NCBI GenBank assembly: GCA_002314755.1
Contig: DCHC01000001.1
Location: 2,315-7,701 of the forward strand
Length of the DNA: 5,387 nt
DNA from: Faecalibacterium sp. UBA1762
GTDB taxonomy: Bacteria; Bacillota; Clostridia; Oscillospirales; Ruminococcaceae
Direction: 5' to 3'
A program made the position numbers and the translations under genes. Of the stretch, positions 1 through 4,820 are shown piece by piece. Each line of letters starts with the position of its first letter. The first letter of the stretch is position 1. The notes under the pieces are model-generated. The model was given only the letters and a program-made list of their open reading frames with translations. It had not been told where the DNA came from and ran no database searches.

Positions 1-339
1 GGGTGCGGTCTCGGGCACGGCGACCACCAGCAGCAGCGACTGGGTGGCGCTGGCAGCCACCGTGCAGGGGTGAAACGGCACCGGCTTATCCGGATAGGGC
101 AGACCGTCATTATAGGTGAGGTACTCCTGCAGATACAAGGTAAAGCAGGCGGGGTCAATGCCGGTCACTTGGGTGATTTCTGCGCTTTCGAGGGTAAAAT
201 CCACCGTGTCGCGCAGCAGGATCTGCCCCAGGTCGTGACCGCCGCGGGCGGCGGAAAGTTTCATCAGGTTTGTGTCATCTCGACCGATCCGGTCATGTTT
301 CCATGCGGTTTCGGCACTGGTTTTGCACCAGATATGCAT
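1..339 (-). CDS. DUF4091-type glycoside-hydrolase-like protein, N-terminal part (runs off the left edge)
   Basis: This is an open frame of 113 codons from an ATG at 339-337 to the window edge without a stop. It begins MHIWCKTSAETAWKHD. An AAAGGAG Shine-Dalgarno sequence lies 8 nt upstream of the ATG, which supports this start. The visible part has the layout of the N-terminal beta-sandwich of DUF4091 proteins: an SAARGG segment near residue 33, a strand-rich stretch, then PYPDKPVPF near residues 83-91 (the 'YPDxLvPl' position) and ATQSLLVVAVPETAP at the edge (the 'nQslWvtvyVPedApaG' position). Such proteins are usually about 500-600 residues and carry a TIM-barrel-like domain further on, which is not visible here. 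No signal peptide is seen, so it is probably cytoplasmic. The family's substrate is generally not established. The assignment comes from motif recall and is not an alignment; a different beta-sandwich protein remains possible. Confidence 0.62.
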   Translation of the reverse strand, partial: MHIWCKTSAETAWKHDRIGRDDTNLMKLSAARGGHDLGQILLRDTVDFTLESAEITQVTGIDPACFTLYLQEYLTYNDGLPYPDKPVPFHPCTVAASATQSLLLVVAVPETAP

Positions 340-380
340 AAGCTTTGCTCCTTTTTTCCTTTGATTTTTATTTGCGGGTA

Positions 381-476
381 GAGGGTTTTCTCCCCGTTGG
401 GGTACGTTCCGGGTAGGCCCGGTAGTAGGGGGAAGGCTCCCTTCGGTTTAGGGCTTCGTCGGGCGGGGGAGACCCT
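381..476 (-). other. Hairpin-rich GC leader upstream of the DUF4091-type gene; possible intergenic repeat
   Basis: Between telA and the leftmost gene lies a strongly GC-rich block with three small perfect inverted repeats in a row: CCCC-GTT-GGGG (392-402), CCGGG-TAGG-CCCGG (409-422) and GAAGG-CTC-CCTTC (432-444). It lies in the presumed 5' leader of the DUF4091-type gene. None of the hairpins has a run of T behind it on either strand, so they are not ordinary terminators. Clustered short hairpins of this kind are typical of dispersed intergenic repeats in Clostridia genomes, but repetition cannot be shown from one window. A structured regulatory leader is the alternative. No convincing promoter hexamers were found for the leftward gene. 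Confidence 0.35.
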
Positions 477-500
477 ATTTTACGGAACAGACAATGAAAA

Positions 501-530
501 ATAACCCCCAAAGCCCGGCAAACACGGGCT
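501..530 (-). terminator. Hairpin terminator after telA
   Basis: A perfect 6-bp stem AGCCCG/CGGGCT (512-517 with 525-530) and a 7-nt loop lie about 36 nt past the telA stop. Read leftward, the hairpin is followed by TTGGGGGTTATTTTT, so the T-run is interrupted by five G residues and is not ideal. Read rightward it is followed by GCGTTTTT, but no rightward gene needs it. Termination of telA is the likely role. Confidence 0.5.
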
Positions 531-565
531 GCGTTTTTACTGTTCATCTGCGGATAGGGGCTGGG

Positions 566-1693
566 TCAGGAGTGGATCTCCAGCAGCTTGGTCTTCAGCT
601 CGGTCTCCAGCTTTGCCAGCTCTTTTTCCGCATCGGCGCGCTTTTGGCGTCCCTCGTCCTGAATCTGCATCACCTCATCCAGGGTGGCAATCAGGGTTTC
701 GTTGGTGTGGACCAGGGTATCCATATCCACAATGCCCCGCTCGCTCTCCCGGGCGGTCTCTACGGTGGCGGTCTGCAGGGCGTCGGCGTTTTTGCGCAGC
801 AGCTCGTTGGTCATATTGGCCACCTCGCGCTGGGCCTCCATCGCCTTTTGAGAATGGGACAACCCCACGGCAATGACCATTTGGCTTTTCCACAGGGGGA
901 TGGTGTTGACGATGGTAGACTGAATTTTTTCCGCCATCAAGGTGTCGTTATTTTGTACCAGTCGGATCTGAGGAGACATCTGGATGGATACCATCCGGGA
1001 CAGCTCCAAATCATGAATCTTCTTTTCAAACCGGTCGCAGAGGGCGGCAAAATCGTTGGCGGCCTGGGCGTCCTCCGGCAGACCGCTTTGGGCTGCCTTT
1101 TGCTGCAGCTCTGCCAGACGGGTGGCACGCAGCTCCGCCAGCCGCTTTTTACCGGCAAGGATATACATGGACAGCTCTTTAAAGTAGGTCAGGTTCAGTT
1201 CGTACATCTGATCCAGCATGGCGATATCCTTCAGCAGGGTAACCTGGTGCTTTTCCAGCTCGTCTACAATGCGGTCCACATTGACGGAGGCTTTTTCGTA
1301 TCGGGCCTGCAGGGATGCCAGACGGCTGCGTCCTTTTTGAAAGACGGCGCGCAGACCCTTGGCCTCGTTATCCACGCTGAAGCCCTTTAGCTCGGTGATC
1401 AGGCCGGTGACCATTTCGCCAACCTCGCCCATATCCTTGGTGCGCACCTTTTGCAGCGCATCATCAGAAAAATCGGCTATTTTGCGCTGGGGCGCAGCGC
1501 CGTACTGCAGCACCACATTGCTGTCGGTCACATCGATCTGCTTGGCAAAGTCGTCAATGATTTTGCGCTCTTCCTCGGTAAAGTTGCTTTCATCCAGCGT
1601 CCGGGGCTGCTCTGCCCGGGTGGGCTGGGGCACTGCCTGTGCGGCGGGCGCGTCCGGGTTTAGGGTCAGGGTGGGGATAGATGTGTCTGTCAT
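566..1693 (-). CDS. telA: TelA-family toxic anion resistance protein
   Basis: The 375-residue product matches the full length of the TelA/KlaA/YceH family (Pfam PF05816, toxic anion resistance), usually about 370-400 residues. Residues 1-35 are a loose Pro/Ala-rich leader. The family core begins near residue 38 with EEERKIIDDFAKQIDVTD. A conserved-looking YGAAPQRKIADFSDDAL and a KDMGEVGEMV segment span about residues 64-95. The rest is almost wholly helical, with charged coiled-coil stretches near 110-145 and 345-372 and no membrane segment, so the protein is cytoplasmic or peripheral. Members are linked to tellurite and other toxic-anion or envelope stress; no biochemical reaction is established. 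The ATG has an AAAGGA Shine-Dalgarno sequence 12 nt upstream, a slightly long spacing. XpaC/YceG, a common partner in Bacillota, is not next to it here. The gene is transcribed alone and leftward, behind an unusually long upstream region with a repeat array. Confidence 0.9.
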   Translation of the reverse strand: MTDTSIPTLTLNPDAPAAQAVPQPTRAEQPRTLDESNFTEEERKIIDDFAKQIDVTDSNVVLQYGAAPQRKIADFSDDALQKVRTKDMGEVGEMVTGLITELKGFSVDNEAKGLRAVFQKGRSRLASLQARYEKASVNVDRIVDELEKHQVTLLKDIAMLDQMYELNLTYFKELSMYILAGKKRLAELRATRLAELQQKAAQSGLPEDAQAANDFAALCDRFEKKIHDLELSRMVSIQMSPQIRLVQNNDTLMAEKIQSTIVNTIPLWKSQMVIAVGLSHSQKAMEAQREVANMTNELLRKNADALQTATVETARESERGIVDMDTLVHTNETLIATLDEVMQIQDEGRQKRADAEKELAKLETELKTKLLEIHS

Positions 1694-1860
1694 AAGAGGT
1701 TCCGTTCCTTTCTTGTGGTGTGGTTTGCATGGAATGATATCCTACACGGCCCTTTACCGGTGAGGAAAAGGGACCGGGAAGTTGCAAAAATAAGATAACG
1801 GTTTATATATGCAAGCGTTACCGGCGGCTTTCTGTTTGCAGTTGGGCGTTTGCAGCACCT

Positions 1861-1909
1861 GTGTAACTCGGTGTAACGCGCGTGTGACAAGGTGTAACAA
1901 AAGTGTGAC
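1861..1909. repeat. Five phased GTGTRAC heptamers at 10-11 bp spacing
   Basis: Direct copies start at 1861 (GTGTAAC), 1871 (GTGTAAC), 1882 (GTGTGAC), 1892 (GTGTAAC) and 1903 (GTGTGAC). The start-to-start steps are 10, 11, 10 and 11, an average of 10.5 bp, which is one turn of B-DNA, so all copies face the same side of the helix. The spacer bases are not conserved (TCG, GCGC, AAG, AAAA). On the minus strand the unit reads GTYACAC, pointing towards telA. Direct repeats with this period are known for OmpR/PhoB-type response regulators and for replication-initiator iterons. A binding array is inferred; the protein is unknown. The first copy starts about 168 bp upstream of the telA start codon. 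Confidence 0.75.
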
Positions 1910-1910
1910 G

Positions 1911-1985
1911 TAGAGATAGAAATACAGATAGAGATACAGATAGAGAAAGATATAAGAAACAGAGTAAGAGAAAGAGTGAGAGATG
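1911..1985. repeat. Purine-rich tract with 12-bp tandem repeats
   Basis: Directly after the heptamer array, 61 of 75 plus-strand bases are purines. The left part holds three tandem 12-mers starting at 1914, 1926 and 1938 (AGATAGAAATAC, AGATAGAGATAC, AGATAGAGAAAG), and the rest is irregular GAGA/AAGA sequence. It contains frequent in-frame stops on the plus strand in one frame and encodes only a Leu/Ser-rich string on the minus strand, so it is unlikely to be a gene. It may act as an easily melted element, be an unstable simple repeat, or be a fossil of a coding linker (see findings). Confidence 0.65.
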
Positions 1986-2194
1986 TTTTAGCTTAGTGCA
2001 TACTGTAGGGGGACACAGGGTGCAGACCAACCGTGACCCCGGGCAACCATACGCAGGGGCATAGCGGACAAGTCCGGCAGAAACAAACCGTCGGCACTCT
2101 GCTGCACACTGTTTTTCTAATTTTCTGTTATTCTTTAAAACGGCTGCCTCTTCGGAAGATCTGGAAAAAAGCCATAAAACCTGCCTGTGACACT

Positions 2195-2223
2195 ATCATA
2201 ACACGCGACCGTTTAAAATACAA
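2195..2223 (-). promoter_or_regulatory. Candidate leftward sigma-A promoter
   Basis: Read on the minus strand, TTGTAT (2223-2218) is followed after exactly 17 bp by TATGAT (2200-2195). The -10 matches the consensus at five of six bases and the -35 at three of six. Transcription would start near 2188 and run towards telA, giving a leader of about 495 nt that crosses the purine tract and the heptamer array. It may instead drive a small RNA, or be a chance match. Confidence 0.35.
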
Positions 2224-2327
2224 GACAGCCGGAGCGGATTCCAGCAGCTTTTGTGTAAACCGAACCGGAACAAAGGGACGCAGCCCGATCAAAAACGGCG
2301 AACAGCGGAAAAAATTTACAAAAAGTC

Positions 2328-2356
2328 TTGCGAAAACCCGCCGGGGGGAGTATGAT
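2328..2356 (+). promoter_or_regulatory. pduL promoter
   Basis: TTGCGA (2328-2333) is separated by 17 bp from TATGAT (2351-2356), a good sigma-A arrangement. The predicted transcript starts near 2363, leaving a short leader that contains the GGAGG ribosome site at 2375-2379. This placement also argues that the gene does not begin at the in-frame TTG at 2328, which is inside the -35 element. Confidence 0.65.
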
Positions 2357-2387
2357 AAGAATCATCATTTTATTGGAGGATACTATT

Positions 2388-2951
2388 ATGTCTTTTTTAG
2401 TTGAAACTTCTGCCCGCCATGTTCATGTTACCCAGGAAGCTTTGGAGGTACTGTTCGGTGCCGGTTACCAGCTGACCAAGAAAAAGGATCTGTCTCAGCC
2501 CGGCCAGTATGCCAGCAATGAGCGTGTCACCGTTGTCGGTCCCAAGAAGGAGCTGGCCAACGTCTCTATTCTGGGACCTGTTCGCCCCGCCAATCAGGTA
2601 GAGCTTTCCGCTTCTGACGCCCGCTCCATCGGTGTGGCAGCCCCTGTCCGCGAGAGCGGCGACATCGCCGGTTCCGGCGCATGCAAGCTGGTCGGTCCCG
2701 CCGGTGAAGTAGAGCTGGCCGAGGGCGTGATCGTTGCAAAGCGTCATCTGCACACCACCCCTGCCGATGCAGCCGTGCTGGGCGTTGCGGATAAGCAGAT
2801 TATCAAGGTCGCCTGCGGCGGTGAAGGCCGTAAGCTGATTTTTGACGATGTGGTGGTTCGGGTCAGCGAAAAGTTTGCCACCGCCATGCATATTGATACC
2901 GATGAATCCAACGCGGCAGGCGCACCCAACTGCGGCGAGATCGTCAAGTAA
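2388..2951 (+). CDS. pduL: PduL-type phosphate acyltransferase (phosphotransacylase)
   Basis: The 187-residue product is a PduL-family enzyme (PF06130, EC 2.3.1.222/2.3.1.8 type) that interconverts acyl-CoA and acyl-phosphate, here probably acetyl or propionyl, using two zinc ions. Visible signature residues are SARHVHVT (His11, His13), the QPGQYASNE segment with Glu45, KRHLHTTP (His120, His122) and AMHIDTDESNA (His168). Together these are the positions known to hold the metals in the family. The two halves form the usual paired beta-barrel domains, and the length fits a bare catalytic unit. The start at ATG 2388 is set by GGAGG 7-8 nt upstream and by the catalytic motif beginning almost at once. 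There is no N-terminal helical extension of the kind that targets PduL to bacterial microcompartments, and no shell genes are adjacent. A cytosolic housekeeping Pta role, working with an acetate kinase encoded elsewhere, is therefore inferred. The gene appears monocistronic. Confidence 0.93.
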   Translation: MSFLVETSARHVHVTQEALEVLFGAGYQLTKKKDLSQPGQYASNERVTVVGPKKELANVSILGPVRPANQVELSASDARSIGVAAPVRESGDIAGSGACKLVGPAGEVELAEGVIVAKRHLHTTPADAAVLGVADKQIIKVACGGEGRKLIFDDVVVRVSEKFATAMHIDTDESNAAGAPNCGEIVK

Positions 2952-2969
2952 TTTTTTACAGGCATATCA

Positions 2970-3014
2970 AGCGGGATCCCTATCTGCTGCGGCCGATGGG
3001 GGTCTCGCTGTTTT
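2970..3014 (+). terminator. Long-stem terminator after pduL
   Basis: Positions 2970-2984 pair with 2995-3009 over 15 consecutive pairs, including three G-U wobbles, around a 10-nt loop. The stem is followed by GTTTTGTGTG. It begins 18 nt after the pduL stop. The T-run is short, so termination may be partial, but the stem is long and nothing else explains it. Confidence 0.55.
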
Positions 3015-3051
3015 GTGTGACATAAAGGTTAAAAAAATTCGCAAAAAGCTA

Positions 3052-3080
3052 TTGCATTTTTTCGGCAGAAGTAGTATACT
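3052..3080 (+). promoter_or_regulatory. uraA promoter
   Basis: TTGCAT (3052-3057), a 17-bp spacer and TATACT (3075-3080) form a sigma-A promoter, with a predicted start near 3087. This gives a leader of about 203 nt before the uraA ATG, and the PyrR hairpin begins about 12 nt into the transcript. The -35 and the start of its spacer share an identical 13-mer with the copper ATPase promoter at 4704. Confidence 0.65.
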
Positions 3081-3098
3081 GTCTAACGGAAACAAACT

Positions 3099-3135
3099 AA
3101 GTCTTTAAGCTGGTACTGTGATACCTGCAAGATTT
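3099..3135 (+). promoter_or_regulatory. PyrR-binding hairpin (anti-antiterminator) of the uraA leader
   Basis: The RNA can fold as a lower stem of 3099-3105 with 3129-3135 (seven pairs, one G-U), then a 5'-side bulge UAA (3106-3108). Above this are two G-C pairs (3109-3110 with 3127-3128), a U-U mismatch and a GGUA/UACC stem capped by the hexaloop CUGUGA (3116-3121). The loop fits the CNGNGA hexaloop known for PyrR sites, and the UCUUUAA run with an asymmetric bulge is also typical. PyrR with bound UMP would stabilise this fold and so favour the downstream terminator, lowering permease expression when pyrimidines are plentiful. The structure is seen in the sequence; PyrR action is inferred from the known pyr operon mechanism. 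Confidence 0.78.
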
Positions 3136-3197
3136 GCGTAATAGCCTTTTTGTTCTGCCTTAGTGCGCCCAAAAAGGAAAAGACGGTTGATCTTGCA
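3126..3197 (+). promoter_or_regulatory. Antiterminator of the uraA leader
   Basis: TGCAAGAT (3126-3133) is exactly complementary to ATCTTGCA (3190-3197), with one further U-G pair (3134 with 3189). The first arm overlaps the 3' side of the PyrR hairpin and the second overlaps the 5' arm of the terminator, so this pairing excludes both. It encloses a stem CCTTTTT/AAAAAGG (3145-3151 with 3171-3177). This is the competing fold expected when PyrR is not bound. Confidence 0.7.
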
Positions 3198-3221
3198 AGC
3201 TGCTTGCAAGGTCATTTTTTT
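3188..3221 (+). terminator. Intrinsic terminator (attenuator) ahead of uraA
   Basis: A 12-bp stem (3188-3199 with 3203-3214, one G-U pair) with a 3-nt loop CTG is followed by seven T residues (3215-3221). It ends 68 nt before the uraA start codon, so it can only work as a leader attenuator or stop read-through from pduL. Its 5' arm is shared with the antiterminator. Confidence 0.88.
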
Positions 3222-3251
3222 GTGGACTTGGCTTGTTTATCAACCAATCAA

Positions 3252-3265
3252 CCGGAGAAATCCGG
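3252..3265 (+). other. Small GNRA-capped hairpin near the uraA ribosome site
   Basis: CCGGA (3252-3256), loop GAAA and TCCGG (3261-3265) form a perfect 5-bp hairpin with a stable GNRA tetraloop. It ends 7 nt before the AAGAAAGGA ribosome site (3272-3280). It may stabilise the 5' end of read-through mRNA or space the ribosome site away from the terminator. The function is not known. Confidence 0.4.
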
Positions 3266-3289
3266 GTACAAAAGAAAGGATCGTAAGCT

Positions 3290-4621
3290 ATGAAGATGAT
3301 CTATCAGGTCGAAGACAAACCCAAGTTTAAATCCAATCTCGTTTTTGCTTTCCAACAGCTGCTTGCCATTATCGCCGCCACCCTGCTGGTACCCACCCTG
3401 GTTAACGGTAGCCAGGATTATCTGCATATGGATCCCGCTGCTGCGTTGTTCGGCGCAGGCATCGGTACCCTGATGTATGTTTTGATCACCAAAAAACAGA
3501 GCCCCGTTTTCCTGGGCAGCTCTTTTGCCTTTATCAGCCCGTTGATCGGCGCGGCCGCGTTCGGTTTTCTGGGCATTATCGTTGGCTCTGTCTGTGCAGG
3601 TCTGGTCTATGTAGTCATCGCCATCGTAGTCAAGCTGGTTGGCATCAAGTGGGTTGACCGTCTGCTGCCTCCCGTCATTATCGGACCCACGGTCGCTCTG
3701 ATCGGTTTAAGCCTGTCCGGCAGCGCCATCAGCAATCTGAACAACGGCGGCAGCTACAACCTGATCTCCATCCTGTGCGGCCTGGTCACCTTTGGCGTCA
3801 CCATTTTGGCCTCTGTCAAGGGCAGCAAGACCATGAAGCTGATCCCCTTTATCATCGGCGTTGCAGCCGGCTATGCGGTGGCCTCTGTCTTTACCGTCAT
3901 CGGCAATGTCTGCAACCTGCCCTACCTGCAGGTGGTAGATTACAGCGCCTTTAATACCTTGACCTGGGGCAATATCATCCGCCTGCCGGAGTTCACCTTT
4001 GTCCAGGCCATTAAGGAGGGCGGCAGTATGCTGAACGGCGCCGGTGACATTGCTACCCTGGCGCTGCTGTTTGCACCTGTGGCCTTTGTTGCCCTTGCCG
4101 AGCACATTGCCGACCATGAAAATCTTTCCAGCATTATCGAGCGCAATCTGATCTCTAAGCCCGGACTGAAGCGCACCATTATGGGCGACGGCGTGGGTTC
4201 CATTGTTGGCGCTATCTTCGGCGGCTGCCCCAACACCAGCTACGGCGAGTGTGTCGGCTGCGTCGCTATCACCGGCAACGCTTCCATCTTCACCATTATG
4301 ACCACTGCCTGCATGGCAATGCTGCTCAGCTTCTTTAACCCCTTTGTCCAGCTGGTCAATACCATCCCCACCTGTGTCATCGGCGGTATCTGCATTGCAC
4401 TGTACGGTTTTATCGCGGTCAGCGGTCTGAAGATGCTGCAGAAGGTTGACCTGGGCAACAACAAGAACCTGTTTGTCGTCTGCGCCATCCTGGTTCCCGG
4501 CATCGGCGGTCTGACCCTCAACTTCGGTGCGGCACTGCAGATTTCTTCCATCGCTACCGCGCTGATCCTGGGCATACTGACCAATCTGCTGATGTCCAAC
4601 AAGAAGGACGCCGAGGACTGA
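3290..4621 (+). CDS. uraA: Uracil permease, NCS2 family
   Basis: This 443-residue integral membrane protein belongs to the nucleobase:cation symporter-2 family (PF00860); E. coli UraA is 429 residues. About 14 hydrophobic helices are expected, beginning near residue 16. Family landmarks are SSFAFISP (77-84, the half-broken helix 3 with the substrate-stacking Phe), VALAEHIADHE with Glu271, and GGCPNTSYGECVG with Glu320. The two glutamates correspond to the uracil-binding pair in helices 8 and 10 of UraA. NTSYGE favours the uracil branch over the xanthine/urate branch. The protein imports uracil with protons for pyrimidine salvage. ATG 3290 is chosen because AAGAAAGGA lies 9 nt upstream; the in-frame ATG at 3296 is less well spaced. 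The PyrR attenuator in the leader independently supports a pyrimidine substrate (the gene is named pyrP in Bacillus). It is a single-gene unit, ending in a strong terminator. Confidence 0.94.
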   Translation: MKMIYQVEDKPKFKSNLVFAFQQLLAIIAATLLVPTLVNGSQDYLHMDPAAALFGAGIGTLMYVLITKKQSPVFLGSSFAFISPLIGAAAFGFLGIIVGSVCAGLVYVVIAIVVKLVGIKWVDRLLPPVIIGPTVALIGLSLSGSAISNLNNGGSYNLISILCGLVTFGVTILASVKGSKTMKLIPFIIGVAAGYAVASVFTVIGNVCNLPYLQVVDYSAFNTLTWGNIIRLPEFTFVQAIKEGGSMLNGAGDIATLALLFAPVAFVALAEHIADHENLSSIIERNLISKPGLKRTIMGDGVGSIVGAIFGGCPNTSYGECVGCVAITGNASIFTIMTTACMAMLLSFFNPFVQLVNTIPTCVIGGICIALYGFIAVSGLKMLQKVDLGNNKNLFVVCAILVPGIGGLTLNFGAALQISSIATALILGILTNLLMSNKKDAED

Positions 4622-4644
4622 TTCCTCACCCGGTAAACACTATT

Positions 4645-4676
4645 GCCGCAGCTCTTAAACGGGGCTGCGGCTTTTT
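4645..4676 (+). terminator. Intrinsic terminator after uraA
   Basis: GCCGCAGC (4645-4652) pairs perfectly with GCTGCGGC (4664-4671); two further inner pairs (one U-G) are possible. Five T residues follow at once (4672-4676). The hairpin starts 24 nt after the uraA stop and separates uraA from the copper ATPase gene. Confidence 0.92.
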
Positions 4677-4703
4677 GTTTCGCAGGGCTTTCTGTTTGTT
4701 TCG

Positions 4704-4732
4704 TTGCATTTTTTCGTGTTTGGGTGTATGCT
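4704..4732 (+). promoter_or_regulatory. Promoter of the copper ATPase gene
   Basis: TTGCAT (4704-4709), 17 bp, then TATGCT (4727-4732) forms a moderate sigma-A promoter, with a start near 4739 and a leader of about 80 nt. The 17-bp spacing argues against MerR/CueR-type activation, which needs a 19-20 bp spacer. The in-frame ATG at 4728 lies inside this -10 element and so is not the translation start. Confidence 0.55.
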
Positions 4733-4762
4733 ATTATCGATACCGGTGTATGCCTGCATACA
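4725..4762. promoter_or_regulatory. Candidate operator of the copper ATPase gene: three TGTATGC half-sites
   Basis: TGTATGC-CT-GCATACA (4747-4762) is a perfect 7-2-7 inverted repeat just downstream of the predicted transcription start. The same half-site occurs again in direct orientation at 4725-4731, over the -10 element, 22 bp (about two helical turns) away, within a longer shared GGTGTATGC. A TATCGATA palindrome (4735-4742) lies between. Placement over the -10 and start suits a repressor released by metal. The sequence does not match the CopY box (TACAnnTGTA) or a G/C-rich CsoR site closely, so the regulator is not named. Confidence 0.55.
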
Positions 4763-4820
4763 AAGCGAAAAAACAGGCACAATAAAAGCCGAAACGGACT
4801 GCGAACAGGGGGTGTGCGTT

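Larger units (their letters stand above)
1694..2327. other. Long divergent intergenic region between telA and pduL
   Basis: No convincing protein gene is present in this stretch; open frames here have no good ribosome site and translate to low-complexity or family-less sequence. Next to telA are the telA Shine-Dalgarno sequence (1706-1711) and a possible 6-bp hairpin CCCTTT/AAAGGG (1750-1755 with 1767-1772). An AT island with TATATAT (1804-1810) follows, flanked by TAACG (1796-1800) and CGTTA (1816-1820). It could hold the telA -10 element, but no good -35 faces it. Beyond that come the heptamer array and the purine tract, listed separately. Positions 2030-2190 hold a small inverted repeat CGGAC-AA-GTCCG (2065-2076) and an AT-rich patch (2111-2140). 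A leftward promoter candidate sits at 2195-2223. Nothing recognisable was seen in 2224-2327. The region may be the remains of a lost gene. Confidence 0.6.

Noticed and set aside
494..1390. Long 298-residue open frame on the plus strand
   Set aside because: It is antisense to telA, rich in Gly, Leu and Gln as expected of a shadow frame, has no ribosome site and resembles no family I know.
1861..1950. CRISPR array
   Set aside because: The repeats are only 7 and 12 bp long with 3-4 bp or no spacers, and no cas gene is near.
1818..2030. 70-residue minus-strand open frame rich in Leu and Ser
   Set aside because: Its composition is simply the translated pyrimidine side of the repeat tract; there is no ribosome site and no domain.
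2328..2387. N-terminally extended pduL from TTG 2328
   Set aside because: That TTG is the -35 hexamer. GGAGG directly before ATG 2388 and the catalytic SARHVH motif at residue 8 fix the shorter start. The extension MRKPAGGSM... should not be mistaken for a microcompartment peptide.
2033..2404. 123-residue plus-strand open frame before pduL
   Set aside because: It lacks a ribosome site, overlaps the pduL promoter and start in another frame, and its sequence looks random.
3087..3289. Purine riboswitch ahead of the permease
   Set aside because: The three-way junction core with its conserved loop-loop residues is absent. The hexaloop, bulge and competing folds fit PyrR attenuation, and the protein motifs fit uracil.
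4728..4820. ATG 4728, in frame with the copper ATPase, giving 31 extra residues
   Set aside because: It lies inside the predicted -10 element and has no ribosome site. The extension carries no domain, and the operator palindrome would fall inside it.
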